From contig CAVSMH010000006.1 of NCBI GenBank assembly GCA_963728965.1, positions 2,046,001 through 2,110,000 on the forward strand: a stretch of 64,000 nucleotides of DNA, in the 5' to 3' direction. This stretch comes from DASQZT01 sp963728965. Lineage in GTDB: Bacteria > Acidobacteriota > Terriglobia > Bryobacterales > Bryobacteraceae. Shown piece by piece: positions 44,275 to 53,020 of this stretch. Made by a program: the position numbers and the translations under genes. The notes under the pieces were generated by a model. That model had not been told where the DNA came from and ran no database searches. It worked only from the letters and a program-made list of their open reading frames with translations. Numbering within the stretch: position 1 is the first letter of the stretch; each line of letters starts with the position of its first letter.

Positions 44275-45021
44275 CTACTTCTTTTTGCCTTGGGCCGCCA
44301 CCGCTTCCATGGCGGCTTTCACTTTTTCCGCATCGCCCAGGTAGTAACGATTCAGCGGCTTCAACTCGTCATCCAGCTCGTACACCAGGGGCATGCCTGT
44401 GGGGATGTTCAGCTCGATGATGTCCCTCTCGGAAACATTGTCCAGGTACTTCACCAGCGCCCGCAGGCTGTTCCCATGGGCGGCGATGAGCACCTTCTTT
44501 CCTTCGCGGATCACCGGGGCGATGGTCTCGTGCCACAACGGCAGGAAACGCGCCACGGTGTCTTTGAGGCACTCGGTAAGCGGCAACTCGGCCGGCGATA
44601 AGCCCCGGTAGCGCGGGTCGCGGCCCGGGAAGCGCTCGTCTTCGGGAGTCAGCGCGGGAGGCTGAATATCGTAGCTCCGGCGCCAGATCTTCACCTGGGC
44701 TTCGCCGAACTTCTCGGCCGTTTCGGCCTTGTTCAGCCCTTGCAGGGCGCCGTAGTGGCGCTCGTTGAGCCGCCACGAACGGTGGACCGGAATCCACATC
44801 TGGTCCAGTTCGTCCAGCACCATCCACAGTGTGCGAATGGCCCGCTTCAACACCGACGTGTAGGCCACGTCGAAGGTGTAGCCTTCCGACCGCAGCACCG
44901 CACCGCCTTCCCGGGCTTCCTGCCGCCCCTTCTCCGAAAGATCGACGTCGGTCCAGCCGGTGAAGCGATTTTCCTTGTTCCACGTGCTCTCGCCGTGGCG
45001 CACCAGTACCAGTTTGATCAT
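44275..45021 (-). CDS. gpmA: 2,3-bisphosphoglycerate-dependent phosphoglycerate mutase
   Basis: 248 residues, the standard size. Interconverts 3- and 2-phosphoglycerate in glycolysis and gluconeogenesis. The phosphohistidine motif LVRHGES is at about 6-12, and NERHYGALQGLNKAE and the late AAHGNSLRALVKYL carry the second histidine. It lies 9 bp after eno on the same strand, so two consecutive glycolytic steps are co-transcribed, with glgC 52 bp upstream of eno. Confidence 0.97.
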   Translation of the reverse strand: MIKLVLVRHGESTWNKENRFTGWTDVDLSEKGRQEAREGGAVLRSEGYTFDVAYTSVLKRAIRTLWMVLDELDQMWIPVHRSWRLNERHYGALQGLNKAETAEKFGEAQVKIWRRSYDIQPPALTPEDERFPGRDPRYRGLSPAELPLTECLKDTVARFLPLWHETIAPVIREGKKVLIAAHGNSLRALVKYLDNVSERDIIELNIPTGMPLVYELDDELKPLNRYYLGDAEKVKAAMEAVAAQGKKK

Positions 45022-45030
45022 GGAGTCCGC

Positions 45031-46314
45031 CTATTGCCGGAATGCCTTGCGTCCCGGGAACTGCGCCGATGCTTCCAGTCGCTCTTCGATGCGCAGCAAC
45101 TGGTTGTACTTGGCGATGCGATCGGTACGGCTCGCCGAACCGGTCTTGATCTGGCCGGCATTGGTGCCCACCACCAGGTCGGCAATGAACGGGTCCTCGG
45201 TTTCGCCGGACCGGTGCGAGACTACGGCGGTGTAGCCCGCGGCGCCGGCCATCTGTATGGCTTCCAGGGTCTCGGTGACGGTGCCGATCTGGTTCACCTT
45301 GATCAGGATCGAATTGGCAATCCCGCGCTCGATCCCGCGCTTGAAGATGGACGGGTTGGTCACGAAAATATCGTCGCCGACGAGCTGAAGCCGGCCGCCC
45401 AACTCCGTGGTCAGCAGTTTCCAGCCTTCCCAGTCCTCTTCGGACATGCCGTCCTCGATCGAAACCAGGGCCGGATACTGCCGCACCCAATTCTTCCAGA
45501 ACTCCACCATCTGTTCGGAGTTTCGCTCGCTCTTATCCGACTTTTTGAAAACGTACTTGCCATTCTGGTAGAACTCACTGGCCGCCGGGTCGAGGCAGAT
45601 GCCGATCTCGGTGCCGGGCTGGTACCCTGCCTGTGTAATGGCTTCCAGCACGCTCTCGATGGCCTCTTCGTTCGACTTGAGGTTGGGCGCAAATCCGCCC
45701 TCATCGCCCACCGCCGTCGAGTAGCCCTTTTTGGAGAGCACTTTTTTCAGGGTGTGGAACACCTCCACGCCCATGCGCAGCGCTTCGGAAAACTTCGTGG
45801 CCCCGAACGGCGCGATCATGAACTCCTGCACGTCCACGGAATTGTCGGCGTGGGCCCCGCCGTTGATGATGTTCATCATCGGCACCGGCAGCGTAGTGGC
45901 GGCTACGCCTCCCAGGTAGCGGTAGAGGGGGCTGCGCTGGGCGGCGGCCGATGCGCGCGCGGCGGCCATCGATACGGCCAGGATCGCGTTCGCCCCGAGG
46001 CGGCCTTTATTGGGAGTGCCGTCGAGCACGATCATCGCGCGGTCGATCTCGGCCTGCTGGGTGGCGTCCTTGCCATGCAGCGCGGTGGCGATTTCGCCGT
46101 TGATGTGGGCCGTCGCCGTCAGCGTACCCTTGCCCAGGTAGCGCGCCTTGTCGCCGTCCCGCAATTCCACCGCCTCGTTTTGGCCGGTAGAGGCTCCGGA
46201 GGGCACGGCGGCCCGCCCCATGCTGCCGTCCGCGAGATAGACATCCGCTTCCACGGTCGGATTCCCGCGCGAATCGAGAATCTCCCTGCCTGTGATTCGT
46301 ACAATCGTCGTCAA
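45031..46314 (-). CDS. eno: Enolase (phosphopyruvate hydratase)
   Basis: 427 residues. Dehydrates 2-phosphoglycerate to phosphoenolpyruvate with Mg2+. Hallmarks: GNPTVEADVYLADGS near the N-terminus, the GAHADNSVDVQEFMI region, catalytic and metal residues in SIEDGMSEEDW and GDDIFVTN, and the family signature VSHRSGETEDPFIADL. The start is TTG at 46314 with AGGAG 7 bp upstream; no ATG gives a better N-terminus. It is between glgC and gpmA in one transcription unit. Confidence 0.97.
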   Translation of the reverse strand: MTTIVRITGREILDSRGNPTVEADVYLADGSMGRAAVPSGASTGQNEAVELRDGDKARYLGKGTLTATAHINGEIATALHGKDATQQAEIDRAMIVLDGTPNKGRLGANAILAVSMAAARASAAAQRSPLYRYLGGVAATTLPVPMMNIINGGAHADNSVDVQEFMIAPFGATKFSEALRMGVEVFHTLKKVLSKKGYSTAVGDEGGFAPNLKSNEEAIESVLEAITQAGYQPGTEIGICLDPAASEFYQNGKYVFKKSDKSERNSEQMVEFWKNWVRQYPALVSIEDGMSEEDWEGWKLLTTELGGRLQLVGDDIFVTNPSIFKRGIERGIANSILIKVNQIGTVTETLEAIQMAGAAGYTAVVSHRSGETEDPFIADLVVGTNAGQIKTGSASRTDRIAKYNQLLRIEERLEASAQFPGRKAFRQ

Positions 46315-46366
46315 TGTATTGCTCCTAGTCCTTTACGCGGGCAGGCCGGGCGGACTGCCGACCCGG

Positions 46367-47572
46367 TCACGCCACCACGGTGATGCCACACTCGGTGATG
46401 GTATAGCCCTTGCTCCGGTCCGCCTCCACGTCGAAACCGATGGTGCTGGACTCCGGAAGCTTGACCCCGGTGTTGAGGATCGCCCGGCGAATACGGCTAT
46501 AGCGGCCGATCTCTACGCCGGGCATCAAAATCGAATACTCCACTTCGCAGTAACTGTTCACCCGCACCCCCGGCGAGAGGATGCTGTGCAACACTCTGCC
46601 GCCCGATACGATCGAACCCGCGCTCACGATGGAATCCACCGCGATCCCCATGCGCCGGCCCTCCTGCGCGAAAACGAACTTGGCCGGGGGCTGCTGCGTC
46701 ACCTTGGTGCGGATCGGCCAGCGGCTGTCGTACAGGTTGAACTCCGGAACCACGTCCACCAGGTCCATATTGGCTTCGTAATACGCGTCGAGCGTGCCCA
46801 CGTCCCGCCAATAGCGCCGTTGTTTGGCGTTGATGTCGTGGAAATCGTAAGCCACCACGCGCGCTTTCTCCAGGTTCTTGGGAATGATGTCTCTGCCGAA
46901 ATCGCGGCTCGAGTCGGGATCCTGCGCATCCTCATGCAGCGCCCGCAGCAGGAACTCGGTATTGAACAGGTAAACCCCCATGGACGCGCTGATCATCTCG
47001 GGATCGAACCGGGAGGGATACGCATCGGCCGGGGCGGGCTTCTCCATAAACCCCACAATCCGGTAGTCCGGATCGATCTGCAACACGCCGAACCGGGGCG
47101 ATTCTTCCCGCGGCACCCGCAAGGTGGCGATCGTGATGTCCGCGGGGTGGTCCGATTCCCAGTCCAGCATCTCCTGGTAGTTCATCTTGTAGATGTGATC
47201 CCCGGAGAGGATCAGGGTTTTGCCGGGTGCTTCGGCTTCGATGCTCTGGAAATTCTGGAACACCGCATCCGCCGTGCCCTGATACCAGTCCTCGTGGATC
47301 CGTTTCATCGGGGGAATGACCTCGATGTATTCCCCCATTTCGGGAGAAAGAATGTTCCAGCCATCCCGGATATGTCGTGTCAGTTCCAGAGACTTATACT
47401 GTGTTAGGATGAAAATTCGTCGAACGTCGGAGTTGATGCAGTTGGACAGGGTGAAATCGATGATACGGTAAACGCCCCCAAAGGGGACCGCAGGCTTGGC
47501 GGTGTCCTTCGTGAGGGGGTAAAGACGCTCGCCGGCCCCTCCTGCCAGCAGGATCGCTAATACGTTTTCCAC
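46367..47572 (-). CDS. glgC: Glucose-1-phosphate adenylyltransferase (ADP-glucose pyrophosphorylase)
   Basis: 401 residues starting at GTG 47572 with an AGGAAG site about 11 bp upstream. It makes ADP-glucose for glycogen synthesis. Nucleotidyltransferase motif: LAGGAGERLYPLTKDTAKPA (about 9-28). Other family motifs: WYQGTADAVFQN, LSGDHIYKMNY and YWRDVGTLDAYYEAN. The C-terminal left-handed beta-helix is seen as hexapeptide-like repeats (SIVSAGSIVSGGRV). First gene of a run with eno and gpmA (52-bp gap). Divergent from rpsU. Confidence 0.95.
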   Translation of the reverse strand: MENVLAILLAGGAGERLYPLTKDTAKPAVPFGGVYRIIDFTLSNCINSDVRRIFILTQYKSLELTRHIRDGWNILSPEMGEYIEVIPPMKRIHEDWYQGTADAVFQNFQSIEAEAPGKTLILSGDHIYKMNYQEMLDWESDHPADITIATLRVPREESPRFGVLQIDPDYRIVGFMEKPAPADAYPSRFDPEMISASMGVYLFNTEFLLRALHEDAQDPDSSRDFGRDIIPKNLEKARVVAYDFHDINAKQRRYWRDVGTLDAYYEANMDLVDVVPEFNLYDSRWPIRTKVTQQPPAKFVFAQEGRRMGIAVDSIVSAGSIVSGGRVLHSILSPGVRVNSYCEVEYSILMPGVEIGRYSRIRRAILNTGVKLPESSTIGFDVEADRSKGYTITECGITVVA

Positions 47573-47650
47573 TTCAGTTCAACTTCCTGAAAAGAAAGGG
47601 TATTCAGGTATTCTGCGCGGTAACGCCTAGGGGCCGCCGCAAGATTAGAC

Positions 47651-47678
47651 TTGACTTTATCCGTCAACCACCTATGAT
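47651..47678 (+). promoter_or_regulatory. Sigma-70-type promoter of rpsU
   Basis: TTGACT (47651-47656), 16 bases, then TATGAT (47673-47678): near-consensus -35 and -10 boxes. Transcription would start near 47685, leaving a leader of about 115 nt before the TTG start of rpsU. Confidence 0.7.
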
Positions 47679-47800
47679 ATCAGGTACCTTCTGTGCGAAG
47701 TGTAGGAATTTTGGGGTCGGGCCTCACTCCAGGTGACGCAGGGTCTCGGAAATCCAAAACGAGCATGGGAATTTTGGTCCAGTTGGGAGGTGCAATTCGT

Positions 47801-47998
47801 TTGGCAGAAGTTAAGCTTCAGGAGGGCGAAACATTGGAAAACGCCCTTCGCCGCTTCAAGAGAAAGGTCCAGCAGGAGGACATCATCAAGGAGGTCAAGC
47901 GACACTCCTTCTACTTGAAACCGGGCGAGAAGCTCCGGGCCAAGCAGGCGCTGGCCCGCAAACGAAACCGGAAGAAGAATCGCCGGGAGATTGAGTAA
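47801..47998 (+). CDS. rpsU: Small ribosomal subunit protein bS21
   Basis: 65 residues from TTG 47801 (LAEVKLQEGETLENALRRF), with GGGAGG about 10 bp upstream. The open frame continues upstream without a ribosome site, and bS21 proteins elsewhere start at this point. Binds 16S rRNA and helps mRNA selection. The very basic Arg/Lys tail (KRNRKKNRRE) is standard. Strong promoter at 47651 and a hairpin at 48007 frame it as a monocistronic unit. Confidence 0.95.
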   Translation: MAEVKLQEGETLENALRRFKRKVQQEDIIKEVKRHSFYLKPGEKLRAKQALARKRNRKKNRREIE

Positions 47999-48006
47999 AC
48001 GCGTGG

Positions 48007-48031
48007 CGGGGGTAGTAATCCACTACCCCCG
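48007..48031 (+). terminator. Hairpin after rpsU
   Basis: CGGGGGTAGT and ACTACCCCCG form a 10-bp perfect stem with a 5-base loop, 9 bp past the rpsU stop. No strong T run follows, so it may be a weak intrinsic terminator or a processing/stability hairpin. Confidence 0.55.
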
Positions 48032-48079
48032 TCGCCTTATCCGACAACAGTTCAGGTTGATCAACGGGGCACAGGTGAT

Positions 48080-48391
48080 ATGCCGGAGTTCCAGGACCGC
48101 GTCCTCAAGTGCGTAGACTGCGGAGCAGATTTCGTATTCACAGCGGGAGAACAGCATTTCTTCCACGACAAGAATTTCAAGAACGAGCCTAAACGGTGCA
48201 AAAACTGCAAGACCAAGCGCCAGGGCTCCTCACCTTCAGGCTTTGCGAAGACGGAAACCATGACCACCTGCTCTCAATGCGGTCGGGAAACCACGGTTCC
48301 TTTCAAGCCAACGCAGGGCCGGCCAGTATACTGCCGCGAATGTTTTTTGAGCCGCAAAGCTTCCTCGGCGGCCGTGGCAAGCAATCGATAG
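48080..48391 (+). CDS. Two-module zinc-binding protein (zf-trcl plus CxxC-type ribbon)
   Basis: 103 residues. The first module has LKCVDCGADFVFTAGEQHFF and RCKNCKTKRQ, the zf-trcl pattern. The second has TTCSQCGRETTVPF and PVYCRECFLSRK, the CxxC...CxxC pattern of small probable zinc-binding proteins. Eight cysteines make two zinc sites. Function unknown; often found beside ribosomal or translation genes, as here after rpsU. Cytoplasmic. Confidence 0.88.
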   Translation: MPEFQDRVLKCVDCGADFVFTAGEQHFFHDKNFKNEPKRCKNCKTKRQGSSPSGFAKTETMTTCSQCGRETTVPFKPTQGRPVYCRECFLSRKASSAAVASNR

Positions 48392-48571
48392 GACGCGCAC
48401 TGCGCGTAAAAGGACAGGGTGGCCGCCGCGCCTGCCCACCGGATTTTGAGACCCTCTGTACCGGGCCGAAGCTCGCGCCCGGTACACGGTCGTCCTCATT
48501 CCCGCCCGGATGAGTTGCCGTACAAGCACGACTCTCCGTGGCAGGACGTGGACGTGTCGCCTCAGCATCGC

Positions 48572-49846
48572 CTACCGCAGCATTCCCATCTGGTAATCCA
48601 CGTTGATGTGTTCCGCCTCGTAGTCGTACTTGGCGCTGGTGTTGGCGATCTGCGCCGACGTCAGATTGAGCTGCGCCTGGCTCAGCTCCACGATCGAACC
48701 CAGCCCTAACTCGTACCGATTCTGCGCCAGGTCGAGTCCGAGTTGCGCCTGCTCCAGCATCTCCTGGGTTAGCGCGATCTGGTCAAACGCCATGTTGGCG
48801 TTCAGCCAGGCCACGCGCACATCGTGGACCACGCGGTTCTGCATGTCGGTCAGGTCCGAACGGGCCGCTTTTGCGGTCAACTCGGCTTGCGTCTGGCGGG
48901 CTTTGAACAGCCCGCCGTTGAAGATCGGAATCGTAACATTCAGGCCGATGGCGCCGTAGCGCCCGGGGACGGTCTCGTAACCGGCGGGCACCAACCCGGC
49001 GGTTCCGACGACCCCCAGGGTCGGATAGTTGAGCGCGTGCTCGGCTCTCGCGAAGCGCTGATCGGCACTCTCCCGCAGGCGCAACTCGCGAAGCTCCGGC
49101 CGGTTCTGGAGAGCCTGCCCGATCAGGTCGCCCACCCGGTCCGGCAGAGCCGCCGGCATGGGCTCTTCGGCTAACACGAAGTCGGCCTCTCCGGGAAGAC
49201 CCATGGCGCGGCTCAGTTCCGCCTCCGCGGCCTTCACGCCGCTCTGCGCGCGAATCTGGAGCAACTTGGCATCGGAAAGGTTCACCTTTGCGAAGCTGAC
49301 ATCGAGCGTCGATTTGAGCTTGCTTTGGGCCAGCGCCGAAACCTGGTCCACCACGAGTTGTCGCGCATCCACAGTCTGGTTGGCAACTTTCAGCAGGGCC
49401 TGCGCCCGCAGGACGCTAAAGTAGGCGCGGCTGGCGTCCAGCAGAGTCTGCGCGCGGCTGCGCTCGGTAACCTGGTCCTGCGCCTGCGCCCTGAGTTTGG
49501 CGGCTCCGACCAGGCTGACCGTGCGGCCGAAGTCCGTGATCAACTGGCTGACCGACAGCCCCGAGCCGACCCGGTCGTACACGACCGGGTTGTTCAAGCC
49601 TCCCGCCGCGAGCCGGCTTCCGTTGTCCGCGCCCACGCTGGTGAAGCTCCCGAACAGATTCGGCTGGTAAGTCGAACGATACTCGTTGGGAATCTGGTAC
49701 GCGGCTGCCGCCGTATACCGGGCCGCGGAGATTTCGGGGTTGTTCTGCGCCGCCAGACGCTGCGCCTCGCCCAGCGTCAGGTGCATCGTCTGTTGCGCGT
49801 GCAGCCCAAGAGAAGCTGCCGCCAGAACACTTACTCTCCATCGCAT
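48572..49846 (-). CDS. TolC-family outer-membrane efflux protein
   Basis: 424 residues. N-terminal signal (RVSVLAAASLGLHAQ). Two long helical hairpins with repeated pattern typical of TolC (LGEAQRLAAQNNPEISAAR near the start; GLDLAQNRYELGLGSIVELSQAQ near the end, the classic OEP motif). It forms the outer-membrane channel of the tripartite pump encoded by the two genes before it, starting 3 bp after the RND gene stop. Last gene of the operon. Confidence 0.93.
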   Translation of the reverse strand: MRWRVSVLAAASLGLHAQQTMHLTLGEAQRLAAQNNPEISAARYTAAAAYQIPNEYRSTYQPNLFGSFTSVGADNGSRLAAGGLNNPVVYDRVGSGLSVSQLITDFGRTVSLVGAAKLRAQAQDQVTERSRAQTLLDASRAYFSVLRAQALLKVANQTVDARQLVVDQVSALAQSKLKSTLDVSFAKVNLSDAKLLQIRAQSGVKAAEAELSRAMGLPGEADFVLAEEPMPAALPDRVGDLIGQALQNRPELRELRLRESADQRFARAEHALNYPTLGVVGTAGLVPAGYETVPGRYGAIGLNVTIPIFNGGLFKARQTQAELTAKAARSDLTDMQNRVVHDVRVAWLNANMAFDQIALTQEMLEQAQLGLDLAQNRYELGLGSIVELSQAQLNLTSAQIANTSAKYDYEAEHINVDYQMGMLR

Positions 49847-49849
49847 GGC

Positions 49850-52800
49850 TTAATTCGACCTCCCGTCATAGACCAGGACATAAGCCGCCGGCACCAGAAA
49901 CACCGTGAGCAAAACCGACACGCTCAACCCGCCCAGAATGGCGCGCGCCAGCGGCGCGTAGGCTTCGCTGCCCGCGCCCAGCTTCAACGCCATCGGCAGC
50001 AGGCCGATGATGGTGGCCAGCGACGTCATCAGCACGGGTCGGAAACGAACCCGGCAGGCCAGGGCGACCGCGTCCTGCACGCCCATCCCTTCGCTCCGCA
50101 GGTGCCGCGTGAATTCGACGATCAGAATGCTGTTCGAGACGGCGATACCGACCAGCATCACCACTCCCATGAGCGACATCACGTTGAGCGTCGTGCGGGA
50201 AAGCCAGAGAATCAGGATCACTCCCGTGATCCCGGGCGGCACCGCCGTCAGAATGATGAACGGGTCGATAAACGACTGGAACTGCGCCACCAGAATCAGG
50301 TACAGCAAAACTACCGCCAGGCACAGGCCGAGGGCAAAGCTGGCGAACGACTGCCGCATCCCCTTCACCATTCCGCTCAACCGCACGACCAGGCCGTCGG
50401 GCACCTTGGTCCGCGCGATAATCCCGTCGATCGCGTTGGCGATCTGGCCCAGGTCCTCGTTCAGCGGCCGCACATAAATATCCGTCGTGCGGCGTAAACC
50501 GTAATGATCCACCTCGGTGGGCGCCTTGACGCGCGTGACTTTGCTGATCATATCCAAGCGGGTGGGCTGGGGAGCGTTTGGCCCGCGCAACGGAATCGCC
50601 TTCAGGTCGTTGAGCGACTTAACCTGGAACTCGGGGTATTGCACGGTCAGCATGTAGTCCTGGCCCGTCCGCGGGTCGATCCAGTAGCTGGGCGCGATCA
50701 TGCTGTTGGAAGTCAGCGCCGTGATCACGTTGGTGACGACTTCCCGCTGGTCGAGCCCCAACTCGCTCGCGCGGGTGCGGTCCACATCGAGATGTAAGGC
50801 CGGATAGTCGATATCCTGCGGCGTGAAAACGTCGGCCACGCCATGGATCCTCCGAATCTGCGACGCCAGCTTGAGCGCGGTGGCATGCGATGCTTCCAGG
50901 TCGGTGCCCACCACCTGAACGTCGATCGGCGCCGGCATTCCGAGGTTCAGAATCGCGTCTACCAGGCTGCCCGACGAGAAGAACGTGGTCAGCTCGGGCA
51001 GTTCCAACTGGATCGCCTGCTTGACGCGGCCGATGTACTCGTAGCTGCCGACTTTGTGGTCCGGCTTGAGGCTCACCTGCACAAAGGCCGTGTGCATCGC
51101 GGAGTTGGGCGTGAAGATCGACGAAAAACCGGGCACGGTGCCGATATTGGAAACGATCATCCCCAGGTCTTCCGGCGAAACCACGCGGCGGACCAGGCTC
51201 TCCACCTTGGCCACCTCCTCTTCGGTCACCGCGATGCGCACGCCGCTGGGCGCTTTCACATTGATCACGAACTGGCCCGCATCGGTCCGCGGAAAGAACG
51301 AGAGTCCCAGCAGCGGAAACAGCGCCAGGCTTGCCGCAAATGCCACCCCGAAGCCCAGCAGCGTGAGTGCCGGCCGGCGAAGGGTCACGCCGACCAGTCT
51401 GTCGTACCGCTTCAAAAAGCCCTCAAACCCCGTGTTGAACCACACGTTGAACCGCTCTCCGAACGGACGGCTCCGCTTGGGATGGTCCACCGTCACCGGC
51501 TCTTCCGAGGAGGGCGTGCCATGATGCGCCGGCGCCTTGATAAAGCGCGCGCAGAACAGCGGCACCACCGTCATGGCAACCGCAAACGAGGCGAACAGGG
51601 AAAGCGCCACCGCCAGCGCCAGAGCCGAAAACAGAAACTTGCTCACTCCGTACAGGAAAGTGACCGGGAAGAACACCACCACCGTGGTAAGCGTCGCGGA
51701 CAGCACCGGCAGCGCCACCTCCCGCCCACCTTTTTCCGCGGCCACTTCCGGCGTCTCGCCTAGTTCGAGGTGCCGGTAGATGTTCTCCAGCACCACCACG
51801 GAGTTATCGATCAGCCGGGAAAACGCCAACGCCAGGCCGCCTAACACCATGCTGTTGATCGAGCTGCCGCCCATCGACAGGGCGATGAATGCGGCCAGCG
51901 CCGACAGCGGAATCGAAAAGAACACCGCCACCGTGGCCCGCATGCTGCCCAGAAAAACCAGGATCATCACCGACGTCAGGAACAACCCCAGCGCCCCTTC
52001 GTGCACCAGCGTGTCGATGGCCGTCTTCACGAAAGCCGATTGGTCGAACACTACCCGGGTGAGCAGTTGCTTCGGCACGTCGAAGAGGTGCCCCAGCGCT
52101 CGCCGGATGCCATCCACCACCGCGATGGTGTTGGTGTCGCCTCCCTGCTTCATCACCGGGAGGTATACCGAACGCTGCCCGTCCACTCGCACCACGTTGG
52201 TCTGAATGAGCTGCGAGTCCTTCGCATAGCCGATGTCCGACACCCGAATCGGCGCCTGTCCTACCGTCTTGATGGGGAGCCGGTTGATATCGTCGATCGT
52301 GGAGAGCTGGCTGTTGCTGTAGATGTTGTAGTCCAGCATTCCCAGTTGCACGTCGCCCGCGGGCAGAATGAGATTGGCGTTGTTGATCGAGCGGACCACG
52401 TCCATCGGGCTCAAGCGATAGGCTTCCAGCTTGTACGGATCGGTGTAGACCATGATCTGGCGGTACCGCCCGCCGAACGGCGGCGGCACGCTCGCGCCCT
52501 GGACGCTGGCGATCTGGTTGCGAACCTGAAACTGCGCCAGGTCCCGCAGCCGGGTTTCGTTCAGCCCCTGCCCCTTGAAGGTCACCAGGCACACGGGAAG
52601 GCTGGACGCGTCCAGTTTCATCACCACCGGCGGCAGCGTCCCGGGGGGTAGACGGCGCAACTGCGCCATCGCCAGGTTGGAAATCGTGGTTACGGCGGAA
52701 TCCGAATTGGTGCCGGGCTGAAAGTAGACTTTGATCACGCTGACGCCGGGCAGCGAGCGGGATTCGATATGTTCGATACCGGCGCCGAGCGTGAAGAAGC

Positions 52801-52999
52801 GCTCGAAACGGCTGGTGATGTCGTTTTCGATCTGCTCCGGCGGCATGCCCGAATAAAACGTGGCAATCGCCACGACCGGGATATTCATCGCCGGAAACAT
52901 ATCCACCGGCATGCGCACCAGGCTGCTCACGCCCACCACGGCGATCATCAGGCAGACGACCACGACGAAATATGGATTACGAATCGCAAATCGGGACAT
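49850..52999 (-). CDS. RND-family inner-membrane efflux transporter (HAE1/AcrB-like)
   Basis: 1049 residues with the standard two-half RND layout: TM1 (NPYFVVVVCLMIAVVGVSSL), a large periplasmic loop, a TM2-6 block, a second periplasmic loop and TM8-12. It exports substrates using the proton gradient. In TM4 the AcrB Asp-Asp pair reads LIDNSVVV, with Asp 398 kept and the second Asp replaced by Asn. In the TM10 region GIAVSNSILIVEF lacks the AcrB Lys. Such variants form a recognised subgroup, so it is not necessarily inactive. It lies 21 bp after the adaptor gene and 3 bp before the TolC gene. Confidence 0.93.
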   Translation of the reverse strand: MSRFAIRNPYFVVVVCLMIAVVGVSSLVRMPVDMFPAMNIPVVAIATFYSGMPPEQIENDITSRFERFFTLGAGIEHIESRSLPGVSVIKVYFQPGTNSDSAVTTISNLAMAQLRRLPPGTLPPVVMKLDASSLPVCLVTFKGQGLNETRLRDLAQFQVRNQIASVQGASVPPPFGGRYRQIMVYTDPYKLEAYRLSPMDVVRSINNANLILPAGDVQLGMLDYNIYSNSQLSTIDDINRLPIKTVGQAPIRVSDIGYAKDSQLIQTNVVRVDGQRSVYLPVMKQGGDTNTIAVVDGIRRALGHLFDVPKQLLTRVVFDQSAFVKTAIDTLVHEGALGLFLTSVMILVFLGSMRATVAVFFSIPLSALAAFIALSMGGSSINSMVLGGLALAFSRLIDNSVVVLENIYRHLELGETPEVAAEKGGREVALPVLSATLTTVVVFFPVTFLYGVSKFLFSALALAVALSLFASFAVAMTVVPLFCARFIKAPAHHGTPSSEEPVTVDHPKRSRPFGERFNVWFNTGFEGFLKRYDRLVGVTLRRPALTLLGFGVAFAASLALFPLLGLSFFPRTDAGQFVINVKAPSGVRIAVTEEEVAKVESLVRRVVSPEDLGMIVSNIGTVPGFSSIFTPNSAMHTAFVQVSLKPDHKVGSYEYIGRVKQAIQLELPELTTFFSSGSLVDAILNLGMPAPIDVQVVGTDLEASHATALKLASQIRRIHGVADVFTPQDIDYPALHLDVDRTRASELGLDQREVVTNVITALTSNSMIAPSYWIDPRTGQDYMLTVQYPEFQVKSLNDLKAIPLRGPNAPQPTRLDMISKVTRVKAPTEVDHYGLRRTTDIYVRPLNEDLGQIANAIDGIIARTKVPDGLVVRLSGMVKGMRQSFASFALGLCLAVVLLYLILVAQFQSFIDPFIILTAVPPGITGVILILWLSRTTLNVMSLMGVVMLVGIAVSNSILIVEFTRHLRSEGMGVQDAVALACRVRFRPVLMTSLATIIGLLPMALKLGAGSEAYAPLARAILGGLSVSVLLTVFLVPAAYVLVYDGRSN

Positions 53000-53020
53000 A
53001 GATAGTGAGAGAAGAAGTTG

